Below are positions 1 to 35,724 of a stretch of 64,000 nucleotides of DNA, in pieces (positions within the stretch are counted from its first letter, which is position 1; every line of letters starts with the position of its first letter). The notes under the pieces are model-generated. The model searched no databases. It was not told where the DNA came from and was given only the letters and a program-made list of their open reading frames with translations. This stretch comes from Margaritifera margaritifera (lineage: Eukaryota > Mollusca > Bivalvia > Unionida > Margaritiferidae). The DNA is taken from positions 9,213,001 through 9,277,000 of the forward strand of contig JAQPZY010001688.1 of NCBI GenBank assembly GCA_029931535.1, in the 5' to 3' direction. The position numbers were made by a program, and so were the translations under genes.

Positions 1-554
1 CATTAGCCTCCTAAAAATGAGAGCCATTTTCAATGTCTCCCTTGCTTGGGTGGGACACATCCAAAGGAAGACTACCCTCATAATTTCAGACAACTTGGTC
101 ATGGTGAACTGCCTCCTTAAACAAGGGGGGGGGGGGGGTTGAATTCACTGGATCTTTGAGCACTGGTTTGGGAATACCTTCATTGGTGTACCCAACACCT
201 CGTAAACATACAAGTCCAATATATCCCGGGACAGCTCAAAGTTTGGTTGACTCATTATCAATGAGAGGCCAACTGCTTCATTCAGTATGGTCTCTCCATC
301 CATCCATCTTTCATCAGATCTGCACCCTATGGGGACGACCAATGATCAACATATTTGTGACAGTGTGGAACAACAGACAAGCTAACTTCATCTCTGCATT
401 CCTGGACCCATTAACATGGGCTGCTGATGCCCTATCAATTAGCTGGGAGGGAGTTTGGGTATATGCCTTCCCCCCAGCTATTCTGATACAGAAAATAATT
501 TTAAAAATGTGGGGCAAGGACTGCAAGATAGTTCTGATTGCCCCTCTGCAATAG
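1..554 (+). pseudogene. DIRS-like RNase H region, frameshifted
   Basis: Frame 2 from base 2 encodes ISLLKMRAIFN followed by IISDNLVMVNCLLKQGG, matching the DIRS RNase H pattern of a LLEMKAI helix and a SDN-x-x-V-x-x-L-x-KQGG motif. After the G run (125-138) the frame moves and 156-554 continues with YPGTAQSLVDSLSMRGQLL (the PG-x(3)-LADSLSR motif), WSLHPSIFHQI and ADALSISWEGVWVYAFPP, all typical of this region in DIRS polyproteins. It stops at 554. No intact enzyme can be made. Length and motif order fit the family; the first ATG-containing frame at 156 is not a real start. Confidence 0.72.
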
Positions 555-1331
555 GACATTGTGGATCAGTAACATCCTCGATCTGGTGACAGATCTATCC
601 AGGAAAATCATAGCAAACCCAAGCTTCTCAAGCAGCCAAGGTTGCTATTATTCTATCCATGTCCTGAGAAATTCTTTTCAGGGATGCCTTGTGTGTAAAG
701 GAGTTTTGCCCTTTTATCATGGAGAGGATTGCAATAGCTAGATGCCCCTCCACTTTGAAGGCATACAAGGGAAAGTGGTGCATTTTCAACAATTAACGTC
801 ACACCACTACTTGCCTCCATTCCCCAACTGGCTAACTTCTTTCTTTTTCTCTTCAAAGATAAGAAGCTAGCTCCTATTACAATCAAGGGATTCTGTGCCA
901 TAATCTCAGACATGTTTCGATATCATGAATGAGACGACATTGGCTGCAACAAGGATCTTTCTGACTTTTTGGCCAACTGTGACCTATCACCTTGTTCCCA
1001 AAATGGAATCTGTTCTGGGTCTTGATATAGCTCAGCTCATCAAAGTTTGAGTCCCTGTCTGCTACCTCACTGTTATCATACAAGACTTACTTCCTGATTG
1101 CACTGGCTTCAGCTTCCAGGGTGAGTGAGCTGCATGCACTGTCTATGGATGCGAACTACATGCAGTTCTCTTCTGATGGCACAGTCGTATCAATGACAAC
1201 CTGGCTTTTTCTCTGAGAACAAGTTACTGTCATTAGGCATCAGCAAATAAATATACGCTCTCTCTCATTCAATTCGTCAAGAGAAGCGAAACTACAGTAC
1301 CTGGTATGCGCTGTCAGTCTATCTGAAACAC

Positions 1332-1691
1332 ATGGAAAATATCTACTGCAGTTGTCAAAGGCTCTTCTTACCACTGAAGCCTGAAAAGCAAGACATAACC
1401 CCACAAGCGCTGGTCGCTTGGCTAAAGGAGGTTTTTCCTTCGGCATACTCTGAGCTCTCAATGGATCAGGTATGGCTTATGAAGATTTTGGCTCATGAAG
1501 TACAAGTGATTTCCATGAACCTGGCTTTCAAACACAATGTCTCAATTCAAGACATAATGGAGTCAGTTGGCTGTCATGCCCAGTCAACTTTCTCCAGCTT
1601 CAATTTGCATGGTATGGCCTCAAAACAACAAGAACTCAATCTTGTAGGGCCACTGGTAGCAGCACAGAAAGTTACCACGCCTCATTCATGA
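1332..1691 (+). pseudogene. DIRS-like tyrosine recombinase C-terminus, inactive
   Basis: This frame encodes AHEVQVISMNLAFKHNVS, then IQDIMESVGCHAQSTFSSFN, then LVGPLVAAQKV. It corresponds to the C-terminal catalytic region of DIRS tyrosine recombinases, where the family has an H-x-x-R motif and a catalytic tyrosine in a TFxSFY-like segment. Here the expected Arg is Gln (HEVQ) and the expected Tyr is Asn (SSFN), so key residues have been lost in addition to upstream frame breaks. It lies downstream of the RNase H remnant at the spacing expected for one element. Confidence 0.68.
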
Positions 1692-1954
1692 CAGCGCCAC
1701 CTCAGTCCTGGGCAAGACCTTGCAACTTTCGCTGGATTCACCCAGGGAAAACTTTTAAATATAAGGCAATTGCCAGGTGCTGGATCGCACAGATACCATC
1801 CTCACAAGTGTATAAATGCATAATCTTCAGTTGTGCTTGTCTCATGTTAGGAGAAGTTCATCTTCTCAGTAGAGCAATAATCAGGCTTCTGCATTATGAC
1901 ATAGGCAGAGGTTGGATGCTCAAGCATTTCCTCCTCTTCTTACCTATTCTCCTT

Positions 1955-2197
1955 ATGTTAATGTGATTGGGAAATGTATTTGATGGAGAAAGGACATCTT
2001 TTAGTAAATTATGTTTCTCTGAAAATACTTACCCAATCACATTACTATCAATCCCTTCCACCCTTCCCCTCAAATGCGAGCATCCTGTTAAATATGCCAC
2101 ATAGGTTCAAAGTGACAAACATCCAAGACAAAGGGGGCGACCTTGTGAGAACTAGGGGAGGTAATTTGTAAGAGTTACTTCCCTTTATCAATATCTC

Positions 2198-2274
<77 letters not shown>

Positions 2275-2395
2275 TGGAAAGACGTTTTCCGTCTTTCAGG
2301 GAGGGCTGGATTCTGGAGGTACCAGAAAGTAATTCCTAATATAAAGTGATCAGGTAAGTATTTTCAGAGAAAGATAATTTATTAAAAAATTCCTT
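1955..2395. repeat. DIRS-like terminal inverted-repeat region
   Basis: A segment near 2012-2031 (TTTCTCTGAAAATACTTACC) recurs in inverted orientation at about 2353-2373. Another hairpin-prone stretch (GAAAGACGTTTTCCGTCTTTC, 2276-2297) matches the inverted copy at about 43685-43706. Bases 1957-1988 also match the reverse complement of 43607-43645. Such inverted termini and internal complementary segments are characteristic of DIRS elements. A TA microsatellite has grown inside this region. Confidence 0.6.
2199..2272. repeat. (TA)n microsatellite
   Basis: An uninterrupted run of TA dinucleotides about 74 bases long inside the terminal region of the DIRS-like element. Confidence 0.97.
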
Positions 2396-2599
2396 TCTAA
2401 ATATTTCATTTTCCTTTGGCAGTGTTTTTGTTTCCCCACAATGCTTAGAATATGGAAAAAGTGAAATATCTTCTGTCTTCAGTCGCAGAATCTTTTTTTA
2501 TGCCGTTGTCAACAAAGTTTTAATGGCATATAGCATTTTGACCATTTGCTTGTGTGTTCATTCCTACATTCATTCATGTGTGTGTGTTTGTTCATTTGT

Positions 2600-3630
2600 T
2601 ATACCCTCAATATCTTAGGCCCAATTTCACATACACTCATGAAACTTTGTATGTGGATGCATCTCAGGGAGAGTCACTCAGCAGTACCAAAATAAGTTCA
2701 CTGTGATCTAATATTAATGCTTGAGTAAGGTTTGTATTGTCAGCTTATTTTTCATCACACCCTCAATATTTTGAACCCTAATTCACCTACATTCATGAAT
2801 ATTGGTACCTATATGCATATCCACTAGAGTAACTCAACCATACCAAAAGTAGGTCATTGTGATCATGTTAGCGATCATCTTGAAAATCTTGTAATTGCTA
2901 CTCCTCCTGTGTAGTCATATCAACATGGCATTTTCACTAAATGACTTTTTTTATATCTACTTTGTCCTAAGTGAAAATGGTGCCAATCTGAAGTCTAATA
3001 TGGCCACCATGGCAGCCATCTTGAAAATCTTGTTATTGGTACTCCTCCTGAATGTGTGGTCATATCAACATGGCATTTTCATTAAAAATGACTTTTTTAT
3101 ATCTACTTTGTCCTAAGTGAAAATGGTGCCGATCTAAAGTCTAATATGGCCACCATGGCAGCCATCTTGAAAATCTTGTTATTGGTACTCCTCCTTAACA
3201 GAAAGCCATATTGTCCTGGGGTTTTCACCAGAAGACTTCTTAAGATGTCTAGTTGGTACTAGATGAAAATGGTACTGATTTGACATCCAGTATGACCACA
3301 GTGGCATCCATCCTGAAAATGCTATTATTGCAATTTCTCCTAAATGAAAAGTCGTATTGACATGGTGTTTTCACCAGAAGACTAATTATGAAATCTAGTT
3401 GGTCCTGAATGAAAATGGTGCTGATCTGACCTCCAATATGGCTGTTACAATGAACATATTGAGAATCTTGTCACTAATTCTCATGAATAGATGGTCATAT
3501 CAACATGGGGTTTTCACCAAAAGTCTTCTAATGGTGATTATAGTTTATCCTAAATGAAAACGGTGATGATCTTATATCCAGTATGGGTGCCACAGTGACT
3601 AATATGACAATATTATTGCTTAAGATTATC
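2600..3630. repeat. Old tandem repeat, about 145-bp units
   Basis: Diverged units recur about every 145 bases. Landmarks such as CTTGAAAATCTTGTTATTG, followed by CTCCTCCT and CATATCAACATGG, appear near 2879, 3022, 3168, 3311 and 3458. The first part (2608-2890) belongs to a second repeat family whose landmark CCTCAATATCTT recurs at 4850-5900. No coding signal is seen; the short open frame at 2895-3116 is inside the repeat. Confidence 0.8.
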
Positions 3631-4790
3631 AGAGATGGTTTCAGCACTCAGTAGTTAAAAAGAAGAAATGCTCTTATCTTCAATTCCTGGAAATTCTATT
3701 CAGACAGTAGAGCATTATTCCCTTCGATGGACTCCTGTTGAATAAAGTTAAGTCATTGACTTTCTAGTATATTCAGTTGATTAAAGCCTTTTGTTCTGAA
3801 TGAGTCTGAATAAATTCAAATAATTTATATCTGCTCTTGCTTAATAAAGTTACATATAGAATCTGTCTAGTTTAGTTAAATGTACATGTCAAATGTGTGG
3901 CTCAATGTTGAAAGTTAATAACAGACATATGAAAAAGTTACTGCAAATATGGTTAATATATTTATCAAGAAAGAATGCAAATAGAAACAAATTGAACTTT
4001 AGAACACATGAAATTATGATGCCATGCAGGTGTGTTTCCCAGTTTATGTAGATCAAGTGACATTAAATCAAGGAAGAAAATTCCAGAATTTCCAGTGTCA
4101 GAAATAAAACTGCATATTATTATGTTCCAGAATGCTTGAAACATCAATTTTAGAAATATGTATATATGTATAAATAATAGTATATTTATCATTTAAAGAG
4201 TCACAACAATATATTACACTACTTACATGGTGCTTTTTTGTGCCTAGCAACCCTACGAGTCTTTTAAATCTTCATGTATGTATTACATTTTATTCCCAGG
4301 TTGTTGACCATTAATGAAGACACATGAAACAGTGAAAGTCAGTTTTTACACTGTGAACTAATATAATTATTTTAATATGAGTCACACATTATATATCTTG
4401 TATGGCAACCTAAATATAGAAAAACATTTGAACAACATGTTCTCAGAAACTGCCTTACAGAATTTTGACCAGATGTAACAGAAAGCATTCTGGCATGAAG
4501 GGCTTTGTTACTTAAAATCAAACATTTAAATAAATGTATCTGACAAAACTGCTCAACAGAATTTGACCAACTTTGACAGAAACTATTCTGTCATAAAAAC
4601 CTTTAAATATTGGACAAATAATGTGCCTTTAGATATGAATGAAGATAGTAAAATTAGATAAACTTTCCAACTGTTTTCATAACTTATGCAATCAACAGTA
4701 TTGAAACAATATGCTACAGAAAGCATCCTTCTGACCCACATTTTGTGGCCAACTACTTTTGCATTTGGCTGTTAGGCAATGTCGGCCACA
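3631..4790. other. Gene-free stretch, nothing recognised
   Basis: AT-rich sequence with no exon-like open frame, no clear tandem array and no recognised mobile element. The open frame on the - strand at 3965-4192 has low-complexity composition and no family resemblance. Confidence 0.5.
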
Positions 4791-4844
4791 TGAGTGATAT
4801 CAGATCCACTTGGCCCACTGTTTGTATTTTCAGCCATTTCTTTG

Positions 4845-5930
4845 TTACATCATCATTATCTTGGACCATACTTAACTTACCTCATGCAAATTGGTATGTG
4901 GATGCATCTCATTGAAAATAACTCAACCATACTAAATGCAGGTAACTGTGACCTAATTTTTGCACTTGTATATTCAGCTATCCATTAGTACACCCTCAAT
5001 ATCTTGGACCCTATTTTACCTACTTTCATGAAAATTCATATTTGGATGCATGTCAAGAAGAGTAACTCAGTCATACCAAAGCCTGGACAATATAACTTGA
5101 TTTTCATACTTGGACAGTATAACTTGATTTTCATACTTGGACAGTATAACTTGATTTTCATACTTGGACAGTATAACTTGATTTTCATACTTGGACAGTA
5201 TAACTTGATTTGTATACTTGGACAATATAACTTGATTTTCATACTTGGACAGTATAGATTTTCATACTTGGACAGTATAACTTGATATTTATACTTAGAC
5301 AGTATAACTTGATTTTTATACTTAGACAGTATAACTTGATTTTTATACTTAGACAGTATAACTTGATTTTTATACTTGAACAGTATAACTTGATTTTCAT
5401 ACTTAGACAGTATAACTTGATTTTCATACTTGGACAGTGTAACTTGATTTTCATACTTGGACAGTATAACTTCATTTTTATACTTAGACAGTATAACTTG
5501 ATTTTCATACTTGGACAGTATAACTTGATTTTTATACTTAGACAGTATAACTTGATTTTCATACTTGGACAGTATAACTTGATTTTTATACTTAGAAAGT
5601 ATAACTTGATTTTCATACTTGGACAGTATAACTTGATTTTCATACTTGGACAGTATAACTTGATTTTCATACTTGGACAGTATAACTTGATTTTCATACT
5701 TGAGTGACTTATGTAAATTATACCCTCAGTATCTTAGAGTCTATTTCACCTACACTGATAAATATTGCTATGTGGATTTCAGAGAAAGTCCCTTAACCAG
5801 AATAAAAATAGGTCACCATTGCCTAATTTCTTGAGTGATTTATTAATTTTCAGCTATATGTTCATTACACACTCAATATCTCCGACCCTATTTTACTTAA
5901 ATTGTATATCATTGGGCTACTCCAGATATG
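4845..5930. repeat. Dispersed repeat family interrupted by a 27-bp array
   Basis: Segments with the landmark order CTCAATATCTTGGACCCTA, a TTTCACCTAC-like stretch, TGTGGATGCATCTCA and AACTCA-x-CATAC occur at about 4850-4985 and 4990-5085. They resume at 5706-5850 and partly at 5850-5920, and they also occur at 2608-2750 and 2757-2880. The 27-bp minisatellite sits inside one of these units. Confidence 0.65.
5084..5704. repeat. 27-bp minisatellite, about 23 copies
   Basis: Units contain ACAGTATAACTTGATTTT followed by CATACTTGG or TATACTTAG. Because the unit length is a multiple of three and lacks stops, long open frames occur on both strands (QYNLIFILG on +, MKIKLYCPS on -). These are composition artefacts. 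The unit resembles a segment of the surrounding dispersed repeat (TGACCTAATTTTTGCACTTG, near 4948), so the array probably grew from that sequence. Confidence 0.95.
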
Positions 5931-6189
5931 CTCTTGTTGGGGGGGTATTTGTGTTTACGAGTAAACACCTTGGTTTTTCACATCAAACATGTTCACACTT
6001 CAAAGCTCAGAATAAGAAAAATGGTGTCATACCCACAAAACCAAAGCTTAGTGCAGCACAAGGAAAACATTTGAAAGCTCTATTCAAAACTTAAGATCAA
6101 GATTAAAGAATTGTCAGGTTGGTCATGTGGTAGCTAAAATGTTCATACATCGAGTTTGAAGATGACCATGACATCACTAACTGGTTTGG

Positions 6190-6485
6190 TTTCTGTGAGC
6201 ACTTGAGTGGCTGATAGACCAGCTTATGCTCTGAACTGTTAGTGGCACACAGGATAGGAGATACCACTTGTGGTTGCTTGATAAATAGAGGATGTGCCAT
6301 GCTGCTCGTGCTTCTGCACTGCCTCTCCAATTCTCCTCTACTCATAGTCTGTAGATCCAGTATGGATGAGACTGTACCAGGTGGAACAGTCTTGTGCGAC
6401 ATTTTCCCAAGACTTGGGGTCAATGTTGAATTGTTTCAAGGATAACTTGAGGGAGTCTTTGAAGTATTTCTTCTGACCTCCCTGA
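6190..6485 (-). pseudogene. LINE ORF2 3'-end remnant
   Basis: Read on the - strand from about 6482, the sequence encodes GQKKYFKDSLKLSLKQFNID, then PKSWENVAQDCSTWY and SLIHTGSTDYE before a stop. This resembles the C-terminal tail found after the reverse transcriptase in many animal non-LTR retrotransposons (K-R-Y-K-D-T-L-K...W-E-x-x-A-x-D-R-x-x-W). Further on, YPVCH and QFRA-x-AGL resemble the degenerate zinc finger (C-x-x-C...FRA-x-x-GL-x-SH) that often ends such proteins. The copy is short, 5'-truncated and stop-interrupted. It lies upstream of the first visible villin-like exon, probably in an intron. Confidence 0.6.
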
Positions 6486-6674
6486 GATTGCTTTCCCTCC
6501 TTCAGCAATTATGTTAAAATTGAGGATTACATGGGGATCTGTGATCCTCCATGAAATATTTTATTATGCAAAATAATAGTCCTAATGGTTTTCAAGCTTT
6601 GTTAATTTGGATGTATGATTACAACTGTTTTGTTCTGAACTTCAGTTTTGTTATTTATGATCATTGTTTTGCAG

Positions 6675-29744
<23,070 letters not shown>

Positions 29745-29967
29745 GCATGCTCAGTACTTAGCTTCCTGTCATCACTGGGCATTTGCAGATGCATTTCATT
29801 TGTCATTAGTTTTGGCCAGGTCTCCATTTGAATGTGTGAATGTAAAGAAGTTAGGTGACCTCAGTCAGCTAAACACTATTTATTCATATCAAGCACAGCT
29901 AATAAGGTTTAATATTCCAGTGCATTTCTTATACAAAATACTGCCAAGTTCATGTACCTATTAAAAC

Positions 29968-29973
29968 AATAAA
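29968..29973 (+). promoter_or_regulatory. Poly(A) signal of the villin-like gene
   Basis: AATAAA lies about 224 bases after the TGA stop of the headpiece exon, a plausible distance for a short 3' untranslated region. It is the first such hexamer I see downstream of the stop. Confidence 0.6.
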
Positions 29974-30034
29974 AATTATGAAATTCATGTAATTGTTTTA
30001 ATATCTAATGGTGAATAATGTTCTGACATATATC

Positions 30035-30160
30035 AGTAGTGTTAGCTAAAAAGTTCTTTAATAGGCCATCTTATAGTGTATAGTGGAAATCTTTAATTAG
30101 GCCATCTTATAGTGTATAGTGGAAATCTTTAATTAGGCCATCTTATAGTGTATAGTTCAA
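30035..30160. repeat. About 47-bp tandem repeat, 3 copies
   Basis: AGGCCATCTTATAGTGTATA followed by GTGGAAATCTTTAATT occurs three times in a row just after the 3' end of the villin-like gene. Confidence 0.9.
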
Positions 30161-30164
30161 ATCT

Positions 30165-30865
30165 GTTCAATACGAAGCAATTATATGACTTTAGACTTAT
30201 GTAAACAATTATATGACTTTAGACTTGAGTAAGCAATTATATGACTTTAGACTTATGTAAGCAATTATATGACTTTGACTTATGTAAGCAATTATAACTT
30301 TCGACTTGTGTAGGCAATTATGACTTTAGACTTATCTAAGCAATGATATGACTTTAGACTTATGTAAGCAATGATATGACTTTAGACTTATGTAAGCAAT
30401 TATATGACTTTAGACTTATGTAAGCAATTATATGACTTTAGACTTATGCAAGCAATTATATGACTTTAGACTTATGTAAGCAATTATATGACTTTAGACT
30501 TATGTAAGCAATTATATGACTTTAGACTTATGTAAGCAATTATATGACTTTAGACTTATGTAAGCAATTATATGACTTTAGACTTATGTAAGCAATGATA
30601 TGACTTTAGACTTATGTAAGCAATTATATGACTTTAGACTTATGTAAGCAATGATATGACTTTAGACTTATGTAAGCAATTATATGACTTTAGACTTATG
30701 TAAGCAATGATATGACTTTAGACTTATGTAAGCAATTATATGACTTTAGACTTATGTAAGCAATTATATGACTTTAGACTTATGTAAGCAATGATATGAC
30801 TTTAGACTTATGTAAGCAATTATATGAGTTTAGACTTATGTAAGCAATTATATGACTTTAGACTT
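30165..30865. repeat. 28-bp minisatellite, about 25 copies
   Basis: Units contain ACTTATGTAAGCAATTATAT then GACTTTAG, with GCAATGATATG variants. No coding potential. Confidence 0.97.
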
Positions 30866-30869
30866 TGAG

Positions 30870-33800
30870 ATTTGGATGCTTTATAAAGGCAGAATGGTAT
30901 TCCGAGAGCAATAGGCTACATCTTTCATTGGCCAAGGCTTTTTTTCATGCCTTTAAAGGTAATTATACTTTGTGTTGGTTCTTATAAAAAGCTTTGTTAC
31001 GAAATTGTTCCTAGTTTTTCATTCCGTTATTTGATTATGTTTGTATGGTGACATTTTATACTCAAGAATTGGACCAACTGGATAAATTAAGAAAGGAAAC
31101 AAAAAGAAAATAGAAAACTGATACCTAGATCTATAATTATAGGAAATTTACCTTGCAGGTGCTAAATATGATGTTTTGGTTGATTATAGAATTCCCCATA
31201 CTTACCATTATGACAGTATATTATAATTTACAATATACCATCATTTTTTTTATAGTAAAAAAACAATTATCAAAAAGTTCATCTTATCAGAAAATGAGAT
31301 AAAATCACAGCAAGTAAGGTACTTTAACCATTGCCATTTTTAAATTAATGGAGATATATAGCCTAAATGTTCCACTTTTTCACATTTGCTGAAAATAACT
31401 TCTTTATAGATCACAAATTCAGATGCTTTAAGCTCTGCAGAAAGGTGATAATGATATTTTAATTTCAGTGCAACAATCAGGCCAATTTAAATCAACTGGC
31501 TTTTCATAAGCTTTTACATTGCTTGTTTTTTATGTTACTAGTTATCTTTCTGATGACTTGTGACAATGTTGGACTTAATAGTATATGTAAGGTACAAATC
31601 AAGACTGGTTGTTTTTTTTGCCAACATTTATAGTGGATAGCTGTGAAAACAGTAGGATTCAGTATCCCATAAGAGTTCATTTAACTACTGAATTTAGCAA
31701 ATATTTTTTGTAAAGTTTTACCTTGTTGTATCTTTGTTTACATGTTGGTCATGTTATTGCAAAATTATATGCATCTTTTTTACAGTTGTGATCATTGTTT
31801 ATTTACATTGAGACATTTCATGTGAATAATATTTGATTATATTTTTGATTGGGTTAAGGGACATAAATTGACCAAAACAAAAACAGAAAATATACAGTTA
31901 GCTTGGCTTTTCTTAAGAGAGTTTATACTTATGGATTGAGTAAACACAAACGTTCTACAAATAAACCTTAACTAATTCAGAAACTTCTATGACTTGGATA
32001 AAAATCATGGTTAATTTGGAAAAAGAAATATTGTATCGGCTTTACTTTTTAGCGTTATATTTACAAGACTTATACAATACTGAAGCCTCAATGCTCATTA
32101 GGGAAAAAGTTTAAAATTTAGAATATTTGATTCTTCGAACTTGTGGAATGTTGTTGAATGCCATGACAAAATGTGCAAAAGAAAAATCATGGTAAAGTTA
32201 AAGATTGAATGTTAAGAGTAAATCTTCCATTGGGTCCCTGAGTATCATTCAGAGTAAATCTTCCATCGGGTCCCTGGGTATAATTCAGACATCTCTACTT
32301 TGCTGTATACAAAATTAAACTTGACTTTGGCATTTTATCATACACTGGTGCCCCACCCCTTATTATACACTGGTGCCCCACCCCTTGTATTTTGCTTACC
32401 CCTTATTAACATCTATTAGTTAAACAGTTGTTAATGAAATTATTAACCAATATGCTGAATTATAGAAATTTTGACAAGCGTTGTCCCTTGACCGTTAAAT
32501 AAAACTGAGCAGTGGTAAGACAGTAATTGAAACACTTTTCTGGTTGTTTTTTTTCTACCGTAGAACAGTGAGAAATGGAACAATTACAAATGCATAAAAT
32601 CTATTTGCCTTTTAAAATAAAATGCATGATGTAGGAAGAAAGTATTTAAAAAAAATATATAAATGAAATGTCGATTTGTTCAAGTACAATCATTTGAAAG
32701 TTTTGTGGTTGAACTTGCAAATGGACAGTTTCATATCAGGGCAAGAGGGTACACTTTTGGGGCAGCAGGGTGTACATTGAGGCAGGTTGGGTACATCTCC
32801 ATACCATTTCTTACAAGGGACAACACTGTTAATATACAACTAATAAATTACACATTCAAGTTTGTACTTGTTAGATGTCACTCATAGTGTTGAAATATTT
32901 TTCAAAACTACTCATTTAAATTTAACAATTCTATTTTTAATCAGATTATGTCAGTGCTCTTCCATTTTTTACAGTGCAATTCTATCTTGACATGCATATT
33001 CAGAGTTATTATTAAATTTGCTCATTTAATTTTGTGCTGTTTTGAGGGGATTGGATGTACTTCATCATTGCTTTATACCTATAGTTTTTTCATATTACTC
33101 GTTATGTAGATTCGTTTTTTCATAAATGTCTTGTCAGTCTTTTTAAAAAATAATTTTTTCATAAATGTCTTGTCAACAATCTTTTTAATTACCATATTAG
33201 ATTATTGTACTTCCCTTTCTTTTCACCAAAAGCACATTTCAGAAAGTCTTTAATATTTTGTGTATGGATTGTTTTAAAAAATTAAAAAATATTTCATTAT
33301 ATGCATATTTGGTTTAATAAATGTAAGGCCAATATTTATTGTAAAGCCTGCTCTTAACCCTTTTCGTTATTGTGCAACACTAAAAATAACCGGTTTATCA
33401 CTGTCATATTTTCTATAATTTTTAATACCCTCTAAATTTTTGTACACAAAGAATCCATAGAAATTATAATTAATTTTTAGACTTAAATGTTTCACATATT
33501 TTTTTTTTCTGATGAGAACTTTGCAAATTTTAAATTTTCAATTAGGAATGTAAAAAGTAACCAAAGCATATTGTATTGGAAATGATACATTGGGTGAAGA
33601 TTACATGTTAGGACTGTAATGCTATTTCAAAAAGGAAAAAAATGGTGAAGGGGGAGGGGGCATTTTCACCTCAAAATTTTCCAGATCTGAAATATTGCAT
33701 GCAGGTTAAATTAAAGATTGGGGGTGACAAATGACACTTTATCATGAAAGCTACCAACTGACTGACTAAGGAGAAGGATACTTTTTCTGTCCATTATTCA

Positions 33801-33940
33801 TGCACTTTGGGAATTTTTTATTTAGAATAAAAAGCAAAACTAAAAATCTGAACCTATGATCCTCAGTTTCAAAGTGTCTCGTATTTGTTGAGCACATTTT
33901 AGTGGGAAAGTGAGACACAGCAGTCACTTTCTGTTGCAGG
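30870..33940. other. Intergenic stretch with two small local duplications
   Basis: No gene is seen. AGTAAATCTTCCAT(T/C)GGGTCC occurs twice at about 32215-32285, and TACACTGGTGCCCCACCCCT occurs twice at about 32341-32395. The open frame at 32663-32887 has no family resemblance. Confidence 0.5.
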
Positions 33941-33941
33941 C

Positions 33942-34050
33942 AGCAGTGTTGTAGGCATCATTGTCAGTGTTGTAGCCATCATTGTCAGTGTTGTTGGCAT
34001 CATTGTCAGTGTTGTAGGCATCATTGTCAGTGTTGTAGGCATCATGGTCA
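33942..34050. repeat. 21-bp tandem repeat, 5 copies
   Basis: TCATTGTCAGTGTTGTAGGCA repeats with small changes; the - strand frame MMPTTLT is an artefact of the 21-base period. Confidence 0.92.
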
Positions 34051-34074
34051 ACAATTTAAGGTTTTGGGTAAAGG

Positions 34075-34960
34075 TTTTCATATGTATATATTTCCTAAAC
34101 CCCTTGAAAGATTCTCATCATACTTAGCATAAATCACCATAAAGGTAAGACAATTCATTTTATGACACCATCGCTGCCCACATTAACTTTGGGCTCAAGG
34201 TCACAGTCATAGAAAATTTGCATTAAGATTTCTACGACATACTTTCTTGTCCCATGACTTTGGCATCAAGGTTACAGTCATAATAAAGGTTTTGGTTAAA
34301 GTTTTTACATTTGCTTATATTTCCTAAATCTTTTGATAGATTTTGTTTGTATTTGGAGTGAATCATTATGAAGCTATGACAATTCATTCTGTGACATGCT
34401 TGCTTGCCCCTTTGACCTTGGGTCACAGTCAGTCATAGAGTATTTGCGCTTAGATTTTGGTTTAAGTTTTTTTGATTGTTTATATTTCGAATATTGTTTA
34501 TATTTCAAATACTCTTGATGGAATTTATTCATACTTGGAATTAATCATATGAAGCTAAGACAATTCATTATGTGACACACTTGCTAATCTTTTTGACCTT
34601 GGGGTCAAGGTCACCGTGATAAAAAATTGGTGTTAAGGTTTTGATTTAGATTTTTTTATATGCTTTTATTTCCTAAACCCGTTGATTCGTTTTGTTGATA
34701 CTTAGGCTGAATCATTAAGAAGCTATGACAATTCATTCTGTGACATGCTCATTTGGTCCATTTACATTTGTGTTAAGGTCACAGAGAAAATTTACATTAA
34801 GGTTTTGGTTGGAGGTTTTTTTAGCTTATATTTCCTAAATACCTTGATCAATTGTGGTCATACTTAGGATAAATCAATATTAAACTGAGACAGTTCATTC
34901 TGCAACATGCTTGATCAACCTTTTGACCTGAGGGTAAAGGTCAGGTGTTTTACTGCAATG
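34075..34960. repeat. About 180-bp tandem repeat, 5 diverged units
   Basis: Each unit carries TTATATTTCCTAAA, a TCATACTTAGxxTxAATCA stretch, GACAATTCATTCTGTGACAT and a GACCTTGGGGTCAAGGTCAC-like end. Units recur near 34090, 34318, 34490, 34669 and 34840. It resembles other mollusc repeats rich in AAGGTCA but differs from the element at 6807. Confidence 0.75.
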
Positions 34961-35720
34961 TTTTTGATAATGTGCTTGACATGCAAGTCTTTGCATTCTT
35001 GTTATAATCTTCATAAACTAGTATCACATGCTAGTTATATGAACATGTGAACATGCACTTTTTTTACTGCATCACAACATGTCTTTATTGTTTTATGACT
35101 ATCATCCTATAGAATAAATATCCTTTTCAGCTGTTTGTTTATTTTGTTGCACATTGATATTATATATCAGGGTGTTGTTCAGATTTAATTGTTTATGTAA
35201 TTGTGTTCTTTTCACCAATTTCTTGTGAAAAAGATAAACATTTACTGTTTTTCCTCTATAAACTGATATTGTACTTGTATGTACACCCCCCATCCCCATA
35301 CATATTAGTGATAAATATGCATTTATAAAACAATAATCATTGAGCCTGCCTTGGCAGGAACTTGACATAGTGATCATTTTGGTATCCATGTATGTGTCCA
35401 TACATCTCTCCATCCATACAACATTCCACAACCAAGATTAACCTCAGTGTGTTTTTTACTTTCCTAAATAAAAGGTTGGCGGACAAAAAGGGAGTCTGTT
35501 TACTATTTTCCTGTGTATGGTAATATGTTATAAATACATGTATGTTATCTGCATAACCTTTTGTGTTCTATGATTATAATTATTATTCTCATACCAATAT
35601 TTATATATACTATATAATCAGCTACGTTTTAGTCCCACCTACCCAGTTTCAAACAGCTCAGACATATATTTTTTGTCACATAATGCTGATCTGTCAGGTC
35701 AGTGTCTCTGATGTTCCCAA
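34961..35720. other. Intergenic stretch, nothing recognised
   Basis: No exon or repeat was recognised. The - strand frame at 35102-35431 has no family resemblance. Confidence 0.45.
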
Positions 35721-35724
35721 GTAG

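Larger units (their letters stand above)
1..2395 (+). mobile_element. Decayed DIRS-like (tyrosine-recombinase) retrotransposon, 3' half
   Basis: The + strand reads in broken frames through the order expected of a DIRS element: an RNase H stretch at the left edge, a second RNase H-type segment (156-554), then a tyrosine-recombinase C-terminus (1332-1691), followed by an inverted-repeat terminus (about 1955-2395). The reading frame shifts at the G run at 125-138, and 555-1331 carries many stops, so the copy is dead. The 5' part (gag and reverse transcriptase) lies outside the window. The terminal sequence at 2170-2352 matches, in reverse complement, the left end of the second DIRS-like fragment at 43628-43770. 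The assignment is by family resemblance and is firm for the class, not for a named family. Confidence 0.75.

Noticed and set aside
1..2395. Gypsy- or Copia-type LTR retrotransposon
   Set aside because: The RNase H-tyrosine recombinase order and inverted termini fit DIRS elements; no integrase or direct LTR was seen.
5004..5707. Open frames with QYNLIFILG or MKIKLYCPS repeats on both strands
   Set aside because: They follow from a stop-free 27-bp minisatellite and have no start context, family match or splice support.
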